From: Paenalcaligenes niemegkensis
GTDB taxonomy: Bacteria; Pseudomonadota; Gammaproteobacteria; Burkholderiales; Burkholderiaceae_B
Assembly (NCBI RefSeq): GCF_022230885.1
Contig: NZ_JAKGCT010000004.1
Location: 186,001 to 250,000, forward strand
Direction of reading: 5' to 3'
Length of the DNA: 64,000 bases
Shown here: positions 38,506-47,871 of the stretch, in pieces
How positions within the stretch are numbered: the stretch's first letter is position 1
Layout of the letters: each line of letters opens with the position of its first letter
Translations under genes and position numbers: made by a program
The notes under the pieces: model-generated
What the model was told of the DNA's origin: nothing
Seen by the model: only the letters and a program-made list of their open reading frames with translations
Databases searched by the model: none

Positions 38506-39824
38506 TGAAACGGCTCTTGATCCAGTTGAAATCGTCTGCGACCAGGTCGGATGTGCGCACATCCATGTCAATCTGGGTTTGCAGCACTTTGCCTGTGGGG
38601 TCGAGTTCATATTCAAACTTGACTGAAATCTCTTCCTGCGGGTCGCCATTGACCATCATGTAGCAAAGGTTATCGGGCAAGACGGCAACGACTTCTTTGC
38701 CTGCGACACGCTCGGCGATATTTTGGGCAACAATTTTGCCGACGGCGTTTGCGACGTGCGCACTTTTGGGATAATGGCCAAACTGGTCTGAAATGAAGCC
38801 CATGGCATCACCCACCACATACACATCTTCATCAGTGTTGGCAGTAAACAGCCGTGGATGAATATCTGCCCAGCCAGTGGGCTTGCCGTCGGGGCCTGTG
38901 CCGATCAGGTCGGCATACCAGATCATGTCGGCGGCCTGGTGCGGTGGCATCAATACGGCATCGTCAAATTCAAAATCGCCAGCTGTGGTTTTAATACGCT
39001 TGTTAAAGGGGTCGACTTCTTTGATGGCCGCATTGGGCACGTGGGTAATGATGTCGGGGTAGAGTTCTTCAAAGGCAGCGCGGTAGCCTTCGCCTATGGG
39101 GGCGATATTAGGCTTGGGATCCAGGATGATGATCTTGCCAGGAATCTTGGTGCTTTTTATATGCCACGCCATCAGACAGGCGCGCTCGTAAGGCGAGGGC
39201 GGACAGCGATGCGGTGGTGGGGGCAAATTCATGACGATAGTGCCCCCTTGAAGTCTTTGAGCTTTTGCTTGAGTGCAAGCATTTCGGCATTGGGCTCATA
39301 GGCATTGGGGAAGTGCTGACGTGTATACTCAGCGGCCCTGAGGTCATTGCCGAACCAGGCGTCGTAGGCGTTGCGGATGCCGCCCGATAGAATCAGGTAA
39401 TCGTAATGAATGTTGCCCTTGGCGGTGCGCACGGTTTTTGTGTCGCGCTCGATGCCTATCACTTCAGTATGGACAAGCGTATAGCCATATTTTATGGCCG
39501 GGCTGAGCATATCGTGGTTCAGGAAGTCGGTGTCCACGATGTCGATGAGCCACTTGTTGCTCATCGGGCCTGACCAGAAGGTGGGGTTGCGTTCAAGTAG
39601 TACTACTTCGGCCTGGGGGATGAGTTCGCGCAAGTAGCGGGCGGCAGTCATGCCGCCCCAGCCACCGCCGCAGATAACAATACGCGGCCCCTTGCTGTTG
39701 CCGTTGCGTGGCAAGAGCTGCGTTTTACTGTGTATGGCGAGGGGGCGGCCAGACCGGCGGAGGGCAATGCCAGGGAACCTAGTGCCACAGCAGGTGGCAC
39801 TAGTAAAAACTTTCTTCGATTCAT
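38492..39824 (-). CDS. Second FccB-like flavoprotein without covalent-FAD cysteine, twice frameshifted
   Basis: FCSD-family flavoprotein with a Tat signal (MNRRKFLLVPPA, ending near GLAAP) and FAD motif IVICGGGWGGMTAARYL. Where fccB has the FAD-linking cysteine, this protein reads FWSGPMSNK, with glycine. Redox cysteines persist in HRCPPSPYERAC and DNLCYMMV. Two breaks, in the G run at 39741-39745 and the C run at 39243-39247 (plus strand), are each repaired by one base, for about 444 residues. It has GAGGAAA before the ATG at 39824. First gene of the sulfur cluster and coupled to soxY. Confidence 0.85.
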
Positions 39825-40045
39825 GATGTTTTTTCCTCGTAGTCATGACATGACACACGTCTGTTGGGCTAAGAGGGCCCAAAGCTGGCAATAGAGTAAC
39901 TGAATTTAATATGAAATGGCTGAAATTATGCAGATCGCCCGGAAGACGGACATTCTTCAGGTGCAGGTAGGGTCTATTCGGCTAGTTCACTAATCTTATG
40001 GCATTGTTTAACCTTGTTAGTGTGGAATAGAACAAGGATTTGTTC

Positions 40046-40837
40046 ATGTCGAACTACGAGCAATTTGAAACAGATGGAATGGTTACGTTGCGCCGCGATG
40101 GAAAGGGCGCACCATTAGTGATTCTGCCCGGAGCAATGGCCGATGCCTATACATGGAAAGCCGTTGCAGATGCCCTCCAGGTACCTAATCCCGTTATTAT
40201 CGTGAACCGGCGCGGAAGAGCTCCAAGCCGCGGGCTGGGTGAGAACTATGACCTTCAGGTCGAAATTGACGACCTGAACACCCTCGTGAAATCGTTGGCA
40301 GAGCCCGTGCATCTTTTTGCATGGAGCTACGGTGCATTGATTGCCATACAAGCTGTTGCATCGGGGCTGATGGTGCGTTCATTAATCGCCTACGAGCCGG
40401 TATCATGTCCCTTTGTCCCTGATGCCACAGAGCCTATCCGTCGCGCCGTGGCAGCCGGGGATACGGGGCTTGCGGTAGAACTCATCAACACCTTGGTGTC
40501 AGGGTTCGACGCCAGCGTCGTAGAAGCCTTGCGTACCGGCCCCGACTGGCAAAAACTGTGCAGGCTGGCTGAGCCTGCAGGTGAGGAAATTGCCGCTATC
40601 AATAACGTTGAGCCCGACTATGTCAGCTATTCAACAATACAGGTACCGCTGACGTTGATGGTTGGGGAGCTGACTGAAGGTTGCGAACCCTACGGAACAG
40701 CATTTTCCCGTTTTCAACGTACCATGCCAAATGCCCGTCTTGCCCGCCTTCGGGGGCAGGGGCATTTGGCTCATGTGGAAGCCCCTGAACTGCTGGCGGC
40801 AGAGATTGGCAAGATCCTTGACTCCGTTTTTGAATAA
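40046..40837 (+). CDS. Alpha/beta hydrolase
   Basis: 263-residue alpha/beta hydrolase fold. The nucleophile elbow is AWSYGAL (serine between tryptophan and tyrosine) and the histidine is in GQGHLAHVEAPELLA. The oxyanion segment is ILPGAMADAYTW. The ATG at 40046 has AAGGA upstream; an in-frame TTG at 40040 is less likely. Divergent from the sulfur cluster. The substrate is unknown. Confidence 0.82.
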   Translation: MSNYEQFETDGMVTLRRDGKGAPLVILPGAMADAYTWKAVADALQVPNPVIIVNRRGRAPSRGLGENYDLQVEIDDLNTLVKSLAEPVHLFAWSYGALIAIQAVASGLMVRSLIAYEPVSCPFVPDATEPIRRAVAAGDTGLAVELINTLVSGFDASVVEALRTGPDWQKLCRLAEPAGEEIAAINNVEPDYVSYSTIQVPLTLMVGELTEGCEPYGTAFSRFQRTMPNARLARLRGQGHLAHVEAPELLAAEIGKILDSVFE

Positions 40838-40868
40838 GCTCGGGCTCTTTGCCGATATTTTAAGCTTT

Positions 40869-41416
40869 TCACCGTCTGGACTCTGCAAACAGCGTGTTCA
40901 TGGCCTTGTTAAAGGCGGGTAGATCCTCGGGCGAGCGGCTGCTTAGCCAGTTGCCGTCCACCACGGTTTCCTGGTCTACCCAGTTACCGCCTGCATTGAT
41001 GATGTCGTCCTTAAGGCTATGAAAACTGGTTAGAGTGCGTCCTTTTACGAGCCCAGCCGATACGAGCTCCCACGGGCCATGGCAAATAACAGCTATTGGT
41101 TTTTTGCTTTGTTGCATTGCCTGCAGAAAAGCCTGTACGCCAGGTTCTGCACGCATTCTGTCTGCGTTGACTGTACCGCCCGGAATCAGCACGGCATCGT
41201 AGTCTTCAGCATTTGCGTCGTTAAGCGCACGGTCAACTTTAATCTTTGCCCCTTTGTCGCTGTCATGAATGGCTGCCTGGATTTCCCCTTTTTGGGCGAG
41301 ATAACAAAAACCCGGGCGCCTGAGTCCGTTAATGCCTTCATGGGCTCCAGCAATTCGCTTTCCTCGAATCCGTCAGTGGCTAATGCAGCTACTCTAAAAC
41401 CATCTAAATTACGCAT
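40869..41416 (-). CDS. DJ-1/PfpI family protein, frameshifted
   Basis: Class I glutamine amidotransferase-like protein of the PfpI/YhbO type, linked in relatives to deglycase, chaperone or protease-like stress roles. The catalytic cysteine lies in AVICHGPWE and the N terminus MRNLDGFRVAALATDGFEESELLEP is typical. The break is in the C run at 41285-41288 (plus strand); one added G on the coding strand gives SPKKGEIQAAIHDSDKGAKI. About 182 residues. Confidence 0.87.
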
Positions 41417-41648
41417 AGTGTGCTCCTGTTTCTGTTTGGCAATGGACTACAGCCTGATGGTCAGAAGCAAGTGCCGTGCCTGTTGCTCGCTGAGAGGCGT
41501 TCTGCGGGCGCCGGGCTCAAAGCCTTGCTGACTAATTGTTACGAGTGGAAATAGCATTCTTTTAAATTTCAATTACTGTTGAACATAGCTTTGATGCTGA
41601 CGCATCGGGCCCCTTCACAATGCATGAATTCATTACGCAGGAGTCAAT

Positions 41649-42073
41649 ATGAGCAAGAAAGGATCTGCAGTATGGCAAGGCAGCATTAAAGAAGGCGGTG
41701 GCACTATTTCCACCGAAACAGGCGTACTTAACGAGGCGCCTTATGGCTTTAAGTCCCGTTTCGAGGGCGGTAAAGGTACGAATCCTGAAGAACTTATCGC
41801 CGCTGCACATGCAGCATGTTTTTCAATGGCGCTATCGATGATGCTGGGTGAGGCGGGAGCGACGCCGGACAAGCTTCATACCGAAGCCGCCGTGACCTTG
41901 GAAAAAAAGGGGATGGCTTTGAAATCACCTCCAGCCATTTAACTCTGCAGGCAAAAGTGCCGGGCATTGACGAAGCAACGTTTCGAGACATTGCGGAAAA
42001 AGCAAAAGAAGGCTGCCCGGTTTCCAAGTTGCTCAACGCCAAAATAACCTTGGACGCAAAACTCGAAACCTAA
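41649..42073 (+). CDS. OsmC family peroxiredoxin, frameshifted
   Basis: Thiol peroxidase that reduces organic hydroperoxides. The two reactive cysteines are in HAACFSMALSMML and EGCPVSKLL, and EELIAAAHAACFSMAL is the family signature. The frame breaks in the G run at 41909-41912; one G restores KKGDGFEITSSHLTLQAKVPG and the second cysteine, with the stop at 42071-42073 and about 141 residues. AGGAG precedes the ATG. It is divergent from the PfpI gene, suggesting a stress pair. Confidence 0.88.
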
Positions 42074-42193
42074 CCACTCATTAAGTGGCTGCTGGATATT
42101 TAGCTGGTGGTCGAGAGGCGGGCGGGCTACTATAAGCCGACGGGAAGGGTGCTTTATAGCTAAAGCAACTGTATTTTATTGTTCAACTGATTT

Positions 42194-42303
42194 TGTTACT
42201 TAATTTAAGTAACATTTTTGTTGAGCAGGCTTGGCTGTTCACCCCCTGACCCGAACCTATCTCTTTATTGTCGGCACTCTGCCGACGCGTCGTAATATTA
42301 CGA
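42194..42303. promoter_or_regulatory. Cluster of three palindromes upstream of the cytochrome c/PQQ dehydrogenase pair
   Basis: Three perfect inverted repeats: TGTTACTTAA and TTAAGTAACA with a 1-nt centre (42194-42214), GTCGGCA and TGCCGAC with a 3-nt loop (42270-42286), and TCGTAATATTACGA (42290-42303). The first could also act as an osmC terminator because T residues follow. The last ends 10 bp before the TTG start of the cytochrome gene, overlapping its ribosome site. No regulator is adjacent on this side. Confidence 0.55.
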
Positions 42304-42313
42304 GGCTTAAATC

Positions 42314-43072
42314 TTGAAATTTCATCATAAATTACTACTGACATGTATCATGTCGGGCGCATTGCCCTTGGTGCCGTTGTCAGCAGGTGCGCAAGGTGCC
42401 GTGGCCAGTCCTGCTGTCATAGCCAAAGCGACCTCTCCGGATGCGGAACCATTCATTACAGACGGCGAAGGCCGGACCTTATATACATTGGCAGGTGCTG
42501 ATGGCGGAGATAAGGCCGCCTGTGATGCTGATTGTATGAAGGACTGGACACCCTATGTCTCTGACGGGCGTCCGCTGGCAAAAATGGTCCTTCCCGGGAT
42601 GATTTCCACGGTTGATAACGACGGTGTCCAGCAGGTAACGTATCGCGAGAACCCACTTTATCTGTTCAATGGCGACAGCAAGGCGGGTGACACGAGTGGT
42701 CAAGGCGTGAATGACATGTGGTACATGGTGTCTGTACTTGGAGAGCCCGCATTGCCGATAGCGGAAGTCGCTGATGCAGGGCCTGTCAGACCGGAGGTGA
42801 TGATTCATGGGCAGGAAGTGTATGCGACTACGTGTGCACAATGTCATGGCGCGCAGGGGCAGGGGGCTTTTGGTACCAAGCTGGAAGGTTTTGAGCGTCT
42901 GGCCAATGGCACGAGTTTAGTGCGTACGGTTCTCTTAGGTCTAAACAGTATGCCGGCGTTGGGCCCGGTGCTAGATGATGAGCAAGTTGCAGCCGTGACG
43001 ACTTACGTCAGAAATAGCTGGGGCAACGAATTCGGCGCGGTATCGCCTGAACAGGTCGAGGCTGCCCGTTAA
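42314..43072 (+). CDS. Fusion of COG4315-type domain with cytochrome c
   Basis: 252 residues with signal peptide ending near SAGAQG. Residues about 40-145 resemble the secreted COG4315 (lipoprotein-15) domain, with DGEGRTLYTLAG, CDADCMKDWTPYV and NPLYLFNGDSKAGDTSGQGVNDMWYMV. The C-terminal 90 residues are a class I cytochrome c with CAQCHG and a methionine candidate in LNSMPALGP. The start is TTG at 42314 with GAGG upstream. Located 89 bp before a PQQ dehydrogenase, it is probably that enzyme's electron acceptor. Confidence 0.82.
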   Translation: MKFHHKLLLTCIMSGALPLVPLSAGAQGAVASPAVIAKATSPDAEPFITDGEGRTLYTLAGADGGDKAACDADCMKDWTPYVSDGRPLAKMVLPGMISTVDNDGVQQVTYRENPLYLFNGDSKAGDTSGQGVNDMWYMVSVLGEPALPIAEVADAGPVRPEVMIHGQEVYATTCAQCHGAQGQGAFGTKLEGFERLANGTSLVRTVLLGLNSMPALGPVLDDEQVAAVTTYVRNSWGNEFGAVSPEQVEAAR

Positions 43073-43161
43073 CCGGCATGTTTTGCCTTATCAGTATTTG
43101 CCGCGGACTGCCTAGTAGGCATCTGACCCGGGTTAGACAATTTTAAAGAATCGGACACTCA

Positions 43162-44933
43162 ATGAAAACAAGACATCTACTTTTGGCAACCTCTGCCGCA
43201 GTGCTTTTTGCACTGTCGAGCCATGCGCAACAAGTTGAAAACTATAAGCCAGTCAGCGATCAGGAAATTCTGGCACCTGCGGCGGAAGACTGGCTGATGT
43301 GGCGTCGAACTGTCGACAATCAGGCCTTCAGCCCGTTGGATCAGATCAATAAAGAAAACGTGAATCAGCTTAGCCTTAAATGGTCCTGGTCTATGCCTAT
43401 AGGCGGCCTGCAAGAAACGGCGCCGCTGGTTCGTGACGGGGTGATGTTTCTGGGCATGAACCGTGGCATTGTTCAGGCGCTGGATGCAACGACGGGGGAC
43501 CTGATCTGGGAGTATCGTCAGGAACTTCCGGAATTTACGGGGGCTACCACGATGCGCAGGCCAATCGCCAGCGTAACTCACTCACGCTTTATAAAGACAA
43601 GGTCTACATGACCACGCCCGATTCCAAGCTGGTGGCTCTGGATGCAGCGACCGGTAAGGCCGCATGGGAAGTGCAGGTACTTGACTGGGAAAAAGGCTAT
43701 AGCTTTACGGCGGGGCCCCTTGCCGCTGATGGCAAAATCTTCACAGGCACATCAGGTTGCAGCATTACCGGAACAGCGGGCGGCTGCTACATCACAGCTC
43801 ATGATGCAGAGACTGGTAAAGAACTCTGGCGCCTGAACACGATTGGCGGCCCGGAAGTTGATGATAGCTGGGGCGGATTACCGCCTGAAAACCGTTGGGG
43901 TGGTTCACCCTGGATCACAGGTGCTTACGATGCAGAACGCAATATGCTGTTCTGGGGCGTAGGTATGCCGCTTCCATACCCGGCTGTGCTGCGCGGTTCG
44001 GCCGATGGCGACGTGCTCTACACCAACAGCACGCTTGCCATTGATGCGGAAACAGGAAAGGTCGCCTGGTATTATCAGCATCTTCCCCGTGATGACTGGG
44101 ATCTGGATAGCCCATTCGAACGTATGCTGGTAGAGAGCGAGATTGCGCCTGCGGCAGACGAAGTCAGCTACCTTAGCGATAACGTAGAGCCGGGCAAAAA
44201 ATACGACGTCGTGGCATCCGTGCCTGGGAAGAATGGCATTGCCTTTGTGCTTGACCGTGACACTGGCGAGTTGCTCTGGGCACGCGATACCGTTTATCAG
44301 GACGTAGTGGAAGGCTTTACGGACGACGGTAAAGTCATTACCAACACCAAGCATATGGCAATGGCGATCGATAACGCCGTTACTGTTTGTGGTGGCCGTG
44401 ACCTTGGGAAATTATGGATGGCCGGAGCCTACAGCCCCATGACCAACGCCATGTATATTCCTGTCAGCTCATCTTGCAAAGAACTGACTCCGCTGCCTAT
44501 TGAAATGCGCACCGGCGAGTCCGTAGGTGCCCAAGCCTCTGGTGTTGCCTCTTTTGCTCCTGGCGAAGACAGCACCGGTCGCGTCTTTGCGATTGATGTG
44601 AAAACAGGCGAGTTTCTTTGGGTGAAAAAACAGAAACCTATCTTTAGTTCTTCATTGCTCACTACAGCAGGCGGACTTCTGTTTACCGGTGACAGCATGC
44701 GAAACTTTGCCGCTGTCGACCAGGAAGATGGCAAGGAACTATGGAACGTCAAGCTTAATACCACGATTGGCGGGCACCCCATGACATACAGCGTTGACGG
44801 CAAGCAGTATATTGCTGTGGTTACGGGTCCTAATGCCCAGACTCCGGTAGCGGCCTCGCTGAACCCCGAACTGAAAAATGTCGTTGATGGCGGGCATTCG
44901 GTATTTGTTTTCGCACTGCCTGAAAAGCCTTGA
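43162..44933 (+). CDS. PQQ-dependent alcohol dehydrogenase family protein, frameshifted
   Basis: Periplasmic eight-bladed propeller quinoprotein of the methanol/ethanol dehydrogenase superfamily, with a signal peptide ending near SHAQQ. Repeated tryptophan docking motifs (ATGDLIWEY, ETGKELWRL, DTGELLWAR, KTGEFLWVK) are visible. The catalytic-site region reads DDWDLDSPFE, with D314 and D316. The vicinal Cys-Cys of classical enzymes and the usual metal-ligand glutamate are not seen; GTSGCSITGTAGGCYITAHDA occupies that place, as in a divergent subgroup. The break in the G run at 43539-43543 needs one G, giving about 590 residues. Substrate unknown. Confidence 0.85.
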
Positions 44934-44937
44934 TTGT

Positions 44938-45870
44938 TTAGCAGGCTGTGCACGCTGCCAGGGCTTTGCGGTTTTGCTCGCGTGTATGCTCAAGCAAATA
45001 GTCAAGAAAGACCAAGGATCGCTGTGGAATGAACTTGCGGCTCGGAAGTGCCGCATACATTCCCAGCCTGCCGGTGATCCAGGGGTTTAGCACCCGTACC
45101 AGCTCGCCACGCGTCAAGTGTGGGGCGACCATGTCAAGCGACATTGAGGTGATGCCTGCGCCGTCTACGGCGGCGCGCAGCAGCGTGTCGGTATGATTGG
45201 CCACAAGCACTGGCGCTACATCTATTTCAACGGCCTTTTTGGAGTGTGAGTCGCACCACAGATTCCATGGCTGCAACGGGGTTTCGGGGCGCTTGAGACG
45301 CAGACAGTCGTGCTGAAGCAAGTCTTGGGGTTGACTGAGCACTCCTTGCCGTTGAAGGTAGGAGGGTGAGGCTACCAAAATAACGTCGGATTCCACCACT
45401 TTACGAGCCACGATGTCGGCATCGAAATTTACATCAGCCCCTAATAAGGTAATGTCGAAATCTTCAATATGCAGCAGACCATGCGCTTCGACTTCGATAT
45501 CGATGATGATGCTCGGGTAGCGTTGGCGAAACTCAGATAGCATGGGCGCGATGACGTAAGTCGCCATTACAGGCGGGGTATGGATTCGCAAACGACCTGC
45601 CAGACGGTTTGTGTGCGCGCTGGCGACGGCATCCGCCTCTTCGACATCCTGCAAAATGTGGCGCACGCGATTCAGATAAGCCTCGCCAGCTTCGGTCAGT
45701 GACACGCGGCGCGTGGTTCGCTGAAATAGCCTGGCACCCAGATGCGCTTCGAGTTCGGCTATCAGACGGGTGACGACGGGAGGCGATATATCCATTGCCC
45801 GGCCTGCCGCTGCAAAACCGCCTTCGTTTGCTACACGTTCGAACACCTGCATCGCCAACAAACGATCCAT
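44938..45870 (-). CDS. LysR family transcriptional regulator
   Basis: 310-residue LTTR with the N-terminal winged helix (LLAMQVFERVANEGGFAAAGRAMDISPPVVTRLIAELE region) and a substrate-binding domain of the CrgA-like group. It converges on the PQQ dehydrogenase (4 bp between stops) and is divergent from the DUF4148 gene at 46073, the better candidate target. Confidence 0.92.
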   Translation of the reverse strand: MDRLLAMQVFERVANEGGFAAAGRAMDISPPVVTRLIAELEAHLGARLFQRTTRRVSLTEAGEAYLNRVRHILQDVEEADAVASAHTNRLAGRLRIHTPPVMATYVIAPMLSEFRQRYPSIIIDIEVEAHGLLHIEDFDITLLGADVNFDADIVARKVVESDVILVASPSYLQRQGVLSQPQDLLQHDCLRLKRPETPLQPWNLWCDSHSKKAVEIDVAPVLVANHTDTLLRAAVDGAGITSMSLDMVAPHLTRGELVRVLNPWITGRLGMYAALPSRKFIPQRSLVFLDYLLEHTREQNRKALAACTAC

Positions 45871-46072
45871 TGAGCTTTCCTTAATTTATTACAGTTATAT
45901 TATTCGTATTATAGAAATAGTGCATGTTGTATTTGCTTATTTATTCATTGTGGTGGGTATACTAAAGTAACTACATCAACCCGCCAACAAGAAAAAACTC
46001 AGCAAAGCGCATCAGTGAGTTTCAGGCGGCAGCTTTCATTAATTAATTGTTTAAACAACAGGACTTGTTACT

Positions 46073-46501
46073 ATGACACGCACTCAGATTTCAACTATAG
46101 CATTTGCTTTTACTACCCTTTTTGCAGGACAAGCCATGGCGGCCGACACAAGCGCGTCATTGACACGTGAACAGGTCAAGGCAGAATTGGCCGAGGCTAT
46201 CCAGTCCGGTAATGTCGTTATGGGCGAAAGCAGCGCAAGGCTGAGCGAGATGTTTCCTCAACAGTATGCAGCGCAGCAGGCTACATCCGGCGTGACACGC
46301 GCACAGGTTAACGCCGAGCTTGCCGAAGCCGTTCGTTCGGGCAACGTTACCAGGGGCGAAAGCGGCGTGAAGCTTAATGAGGCCTTCCCGCAACGCTATC
46401 CTGAGCAGCAATATGCAGCCAGCAAAACCCGTGCAGAGGTCAAGGCAGAACTGGCTGAAGCCATTAGCCTGGGACAGCTTTCTGACCATATCGAAGCCTG
46501 A
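46073..46501 (+). CDS. DUF4148 protein with three internal repeats
   Basis: 142-residue exported protein with signal peptide ending near AMAADT. Three copies of the DUF4148 motif follow: LTREQVKAELAEAIQSG, VTRAQVNAELAEAVRSG and KTRAEVKAELAEAISLG, the first two each followed by a GES-x-LxExFPQxY tail. DUF4148 proteins are common in Burkholderiales; function unknown. Most carry one copy, so the triplication is notable. Divergent from lysR. Confidence 0.85.
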   Translation: MTRTQISTIAFAFTTLFAGQAMAADTSASLTREQVKAELAEAIQSGNVVMGESSARLSEMFPQQYAAQQATSGVTRAQVNAELAEAVRSGNVTRGESGVKLNEAFPQRYPEQQYAASKTRAEVKAELAEAISLGQLSDHIEA

Positions 46502-46753
46502 TATAGCCTGACAGAATAGCCGGTGGCGCCATGTGGCAGATGCCAATTCTTTGGAAGCGGCAATCAGCATGGCGCCATCGGCATTTTTCGTTTATAGACA
46601 GCAGCGATAGCGCGGTTCAGTTCCGTGAAAATATGGCGGTTCGTTCAGCTCCACTGTCTTTATGCAATGAAAACGGTTAGGCTGATCGCTAAGTTCGGGT
46701 GTTTATCTGCCGCACAGCCGCATGGCAAAAACTTTTAAGGCTAAAGGATAATT

Positions 46754-47731
46754 ATGGGACTTCTGGTAGACGGAAAATGGCTGGACCAATGGTACGACAC
46801 CTCAAGCACTGGTGGCCGGTTTGTACGTAGCGATGCCCAGTTTCGGCACTGGATCACGGCTGATGGCAGCGCTGGCCCCAGTGGTAATGGAGGCTTTAAG
46901 GCCGAAGCCGGCCGGTATCACCTTTATGTATCGCTGGCCTGCCCATGGGCTAATCGTGCGTTGATCCTGCGCGCCTTGAAGGGGCTGGAGCAGATAATTA
47001 GCGTATCGGTGGTGAATCCCTATATGGGCGAAAACGGATGGACCTTTGAACCCGGCCCCGGAGTGATTGCTGATCCTGTTGGACAGGCCGACTATTTATA
47101 TGAAGTCTATTTGCGGGCAGAGCCAGCTTACAGCGGCCGTGTGACTGTACCCGTACTCTGGGATCTGCAACGCAACACCATCGTCAATAATGAGTCTTCT
47201 GAAATCATCCGTATGCTTAATTCGGCGTTTGACGGAATAGGTGCAAAAGAGGGTGATTACTCCCCTGACGCCTTGATGCCTCAGATTGATGCGGTCAATG
47301 CAAAAATCTACGACACCATCAATAATGGCGTATATAAAGTGGGGTTCGCTACGTCTCAGGATGTATATGAGCAGGAAGTCAGCAAGCTGTTCGCGTCTCT
47401 GGATGAACTCGAAGCCAGGCTGGGCCGCCAGGCTTATCTGGTGGGTGAACGCATAACAGAGGCCGACTGGCGTTTGTTTACCACCTTGATTCGCTTCGAT
47501 GCCGTATATCACGGTCACTTCAAGTGCAATCTTAAACGCCTGTCCGACTACGAGAACGTTTGGAGCTATACGCGTGAACTGTACCAATGGCCGGGTATCG
47601 CTTCCACTATCAATTTCGATCATATCAAGCAGCACTACTATCGAAGCCACCACAGCATCAATCCTAATGGGATCGTTCCGGTGGGGCCGATTCTGGACCT
47701 GGACAGGGCGCCAAGCCGTCGTACTGCCTAA
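46754..47731 (+). CDS. Glutathionyl-hydroquinone reductase
   Basis: Xi-class glutathione transferase (YqjG/PcpF type) that removes glutathione from glutathionyl-hydroquinones. The catalytic cysteine is C63 in SLACPWANR. The second half carries the helical GST domain with YLVGERITEADWRLFTTLIRFD. At 325 residues it is normal. AAAGGA precedes the ATG. A role in quinone detoxification would suit an aromatic-degrading host. Confidence 0.92.
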   Translation: MGLLVDGKWLDQWYDTSSTGGRFVRSDAQFRHWITADGSAGPSGNGGFKAEAGRYHLYVSLACPWANRALILRALKGLEQIISVSVVNPYMGENGWTFEPGPGVIADPVGQADYLYEVYLRAEPAYSGRVTVPVLWDLQRNTIVNNESSEIIRMLNSAFDGIGAKEGDYSPDALMPQIDAVNAKIYDTINNGVYKVGFATSQDVYEQEVSKLFASLDELEARLGRQAYLVGERITEADWRLFTTLIRFDAVYHGHFKCNLKRLSDYENVWSYTRELYQWPGIASTINFDHIKQHYYRSHHSINPNGIVPVGPILDLDRAPSRRTA

Positions 47732-47831
47732 ACGTATGCCATGCTTTGGAGGCAATGCCGAAGCAGCATAAGCATAGTCATGGGAGCCTGCTTTACCCGG
47801 GCGTGATTAAATACACAGCGACTGGCAAAAA

Positions 47832-47860
47832 AATGAGGTGACAGAGTCACCTCATTTTTA
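47832..47860. terminator. Bidirectional intrinsic terminator
   Basis: AATGAGGTGAC and GTCACCTCATT form an 11-bp perfect stem with a 3-nt loop, flanked by an A tract on the left and T tract on the right. It can terminate both the reductase gene and the convergent catalase gene. Confidence 0.9.
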
Positions 47861-47871
47861 TTTAGCGGAAC

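Noticed and set aside
34830..39824. Interpretation as a complete Sox thiosulfate-oxidising system
   Set aside because: No soxA, soxX, soxB, soxC or soxD in the window; only carrier proteins, flavoproteins, one cytochrome c and a transporter are present.
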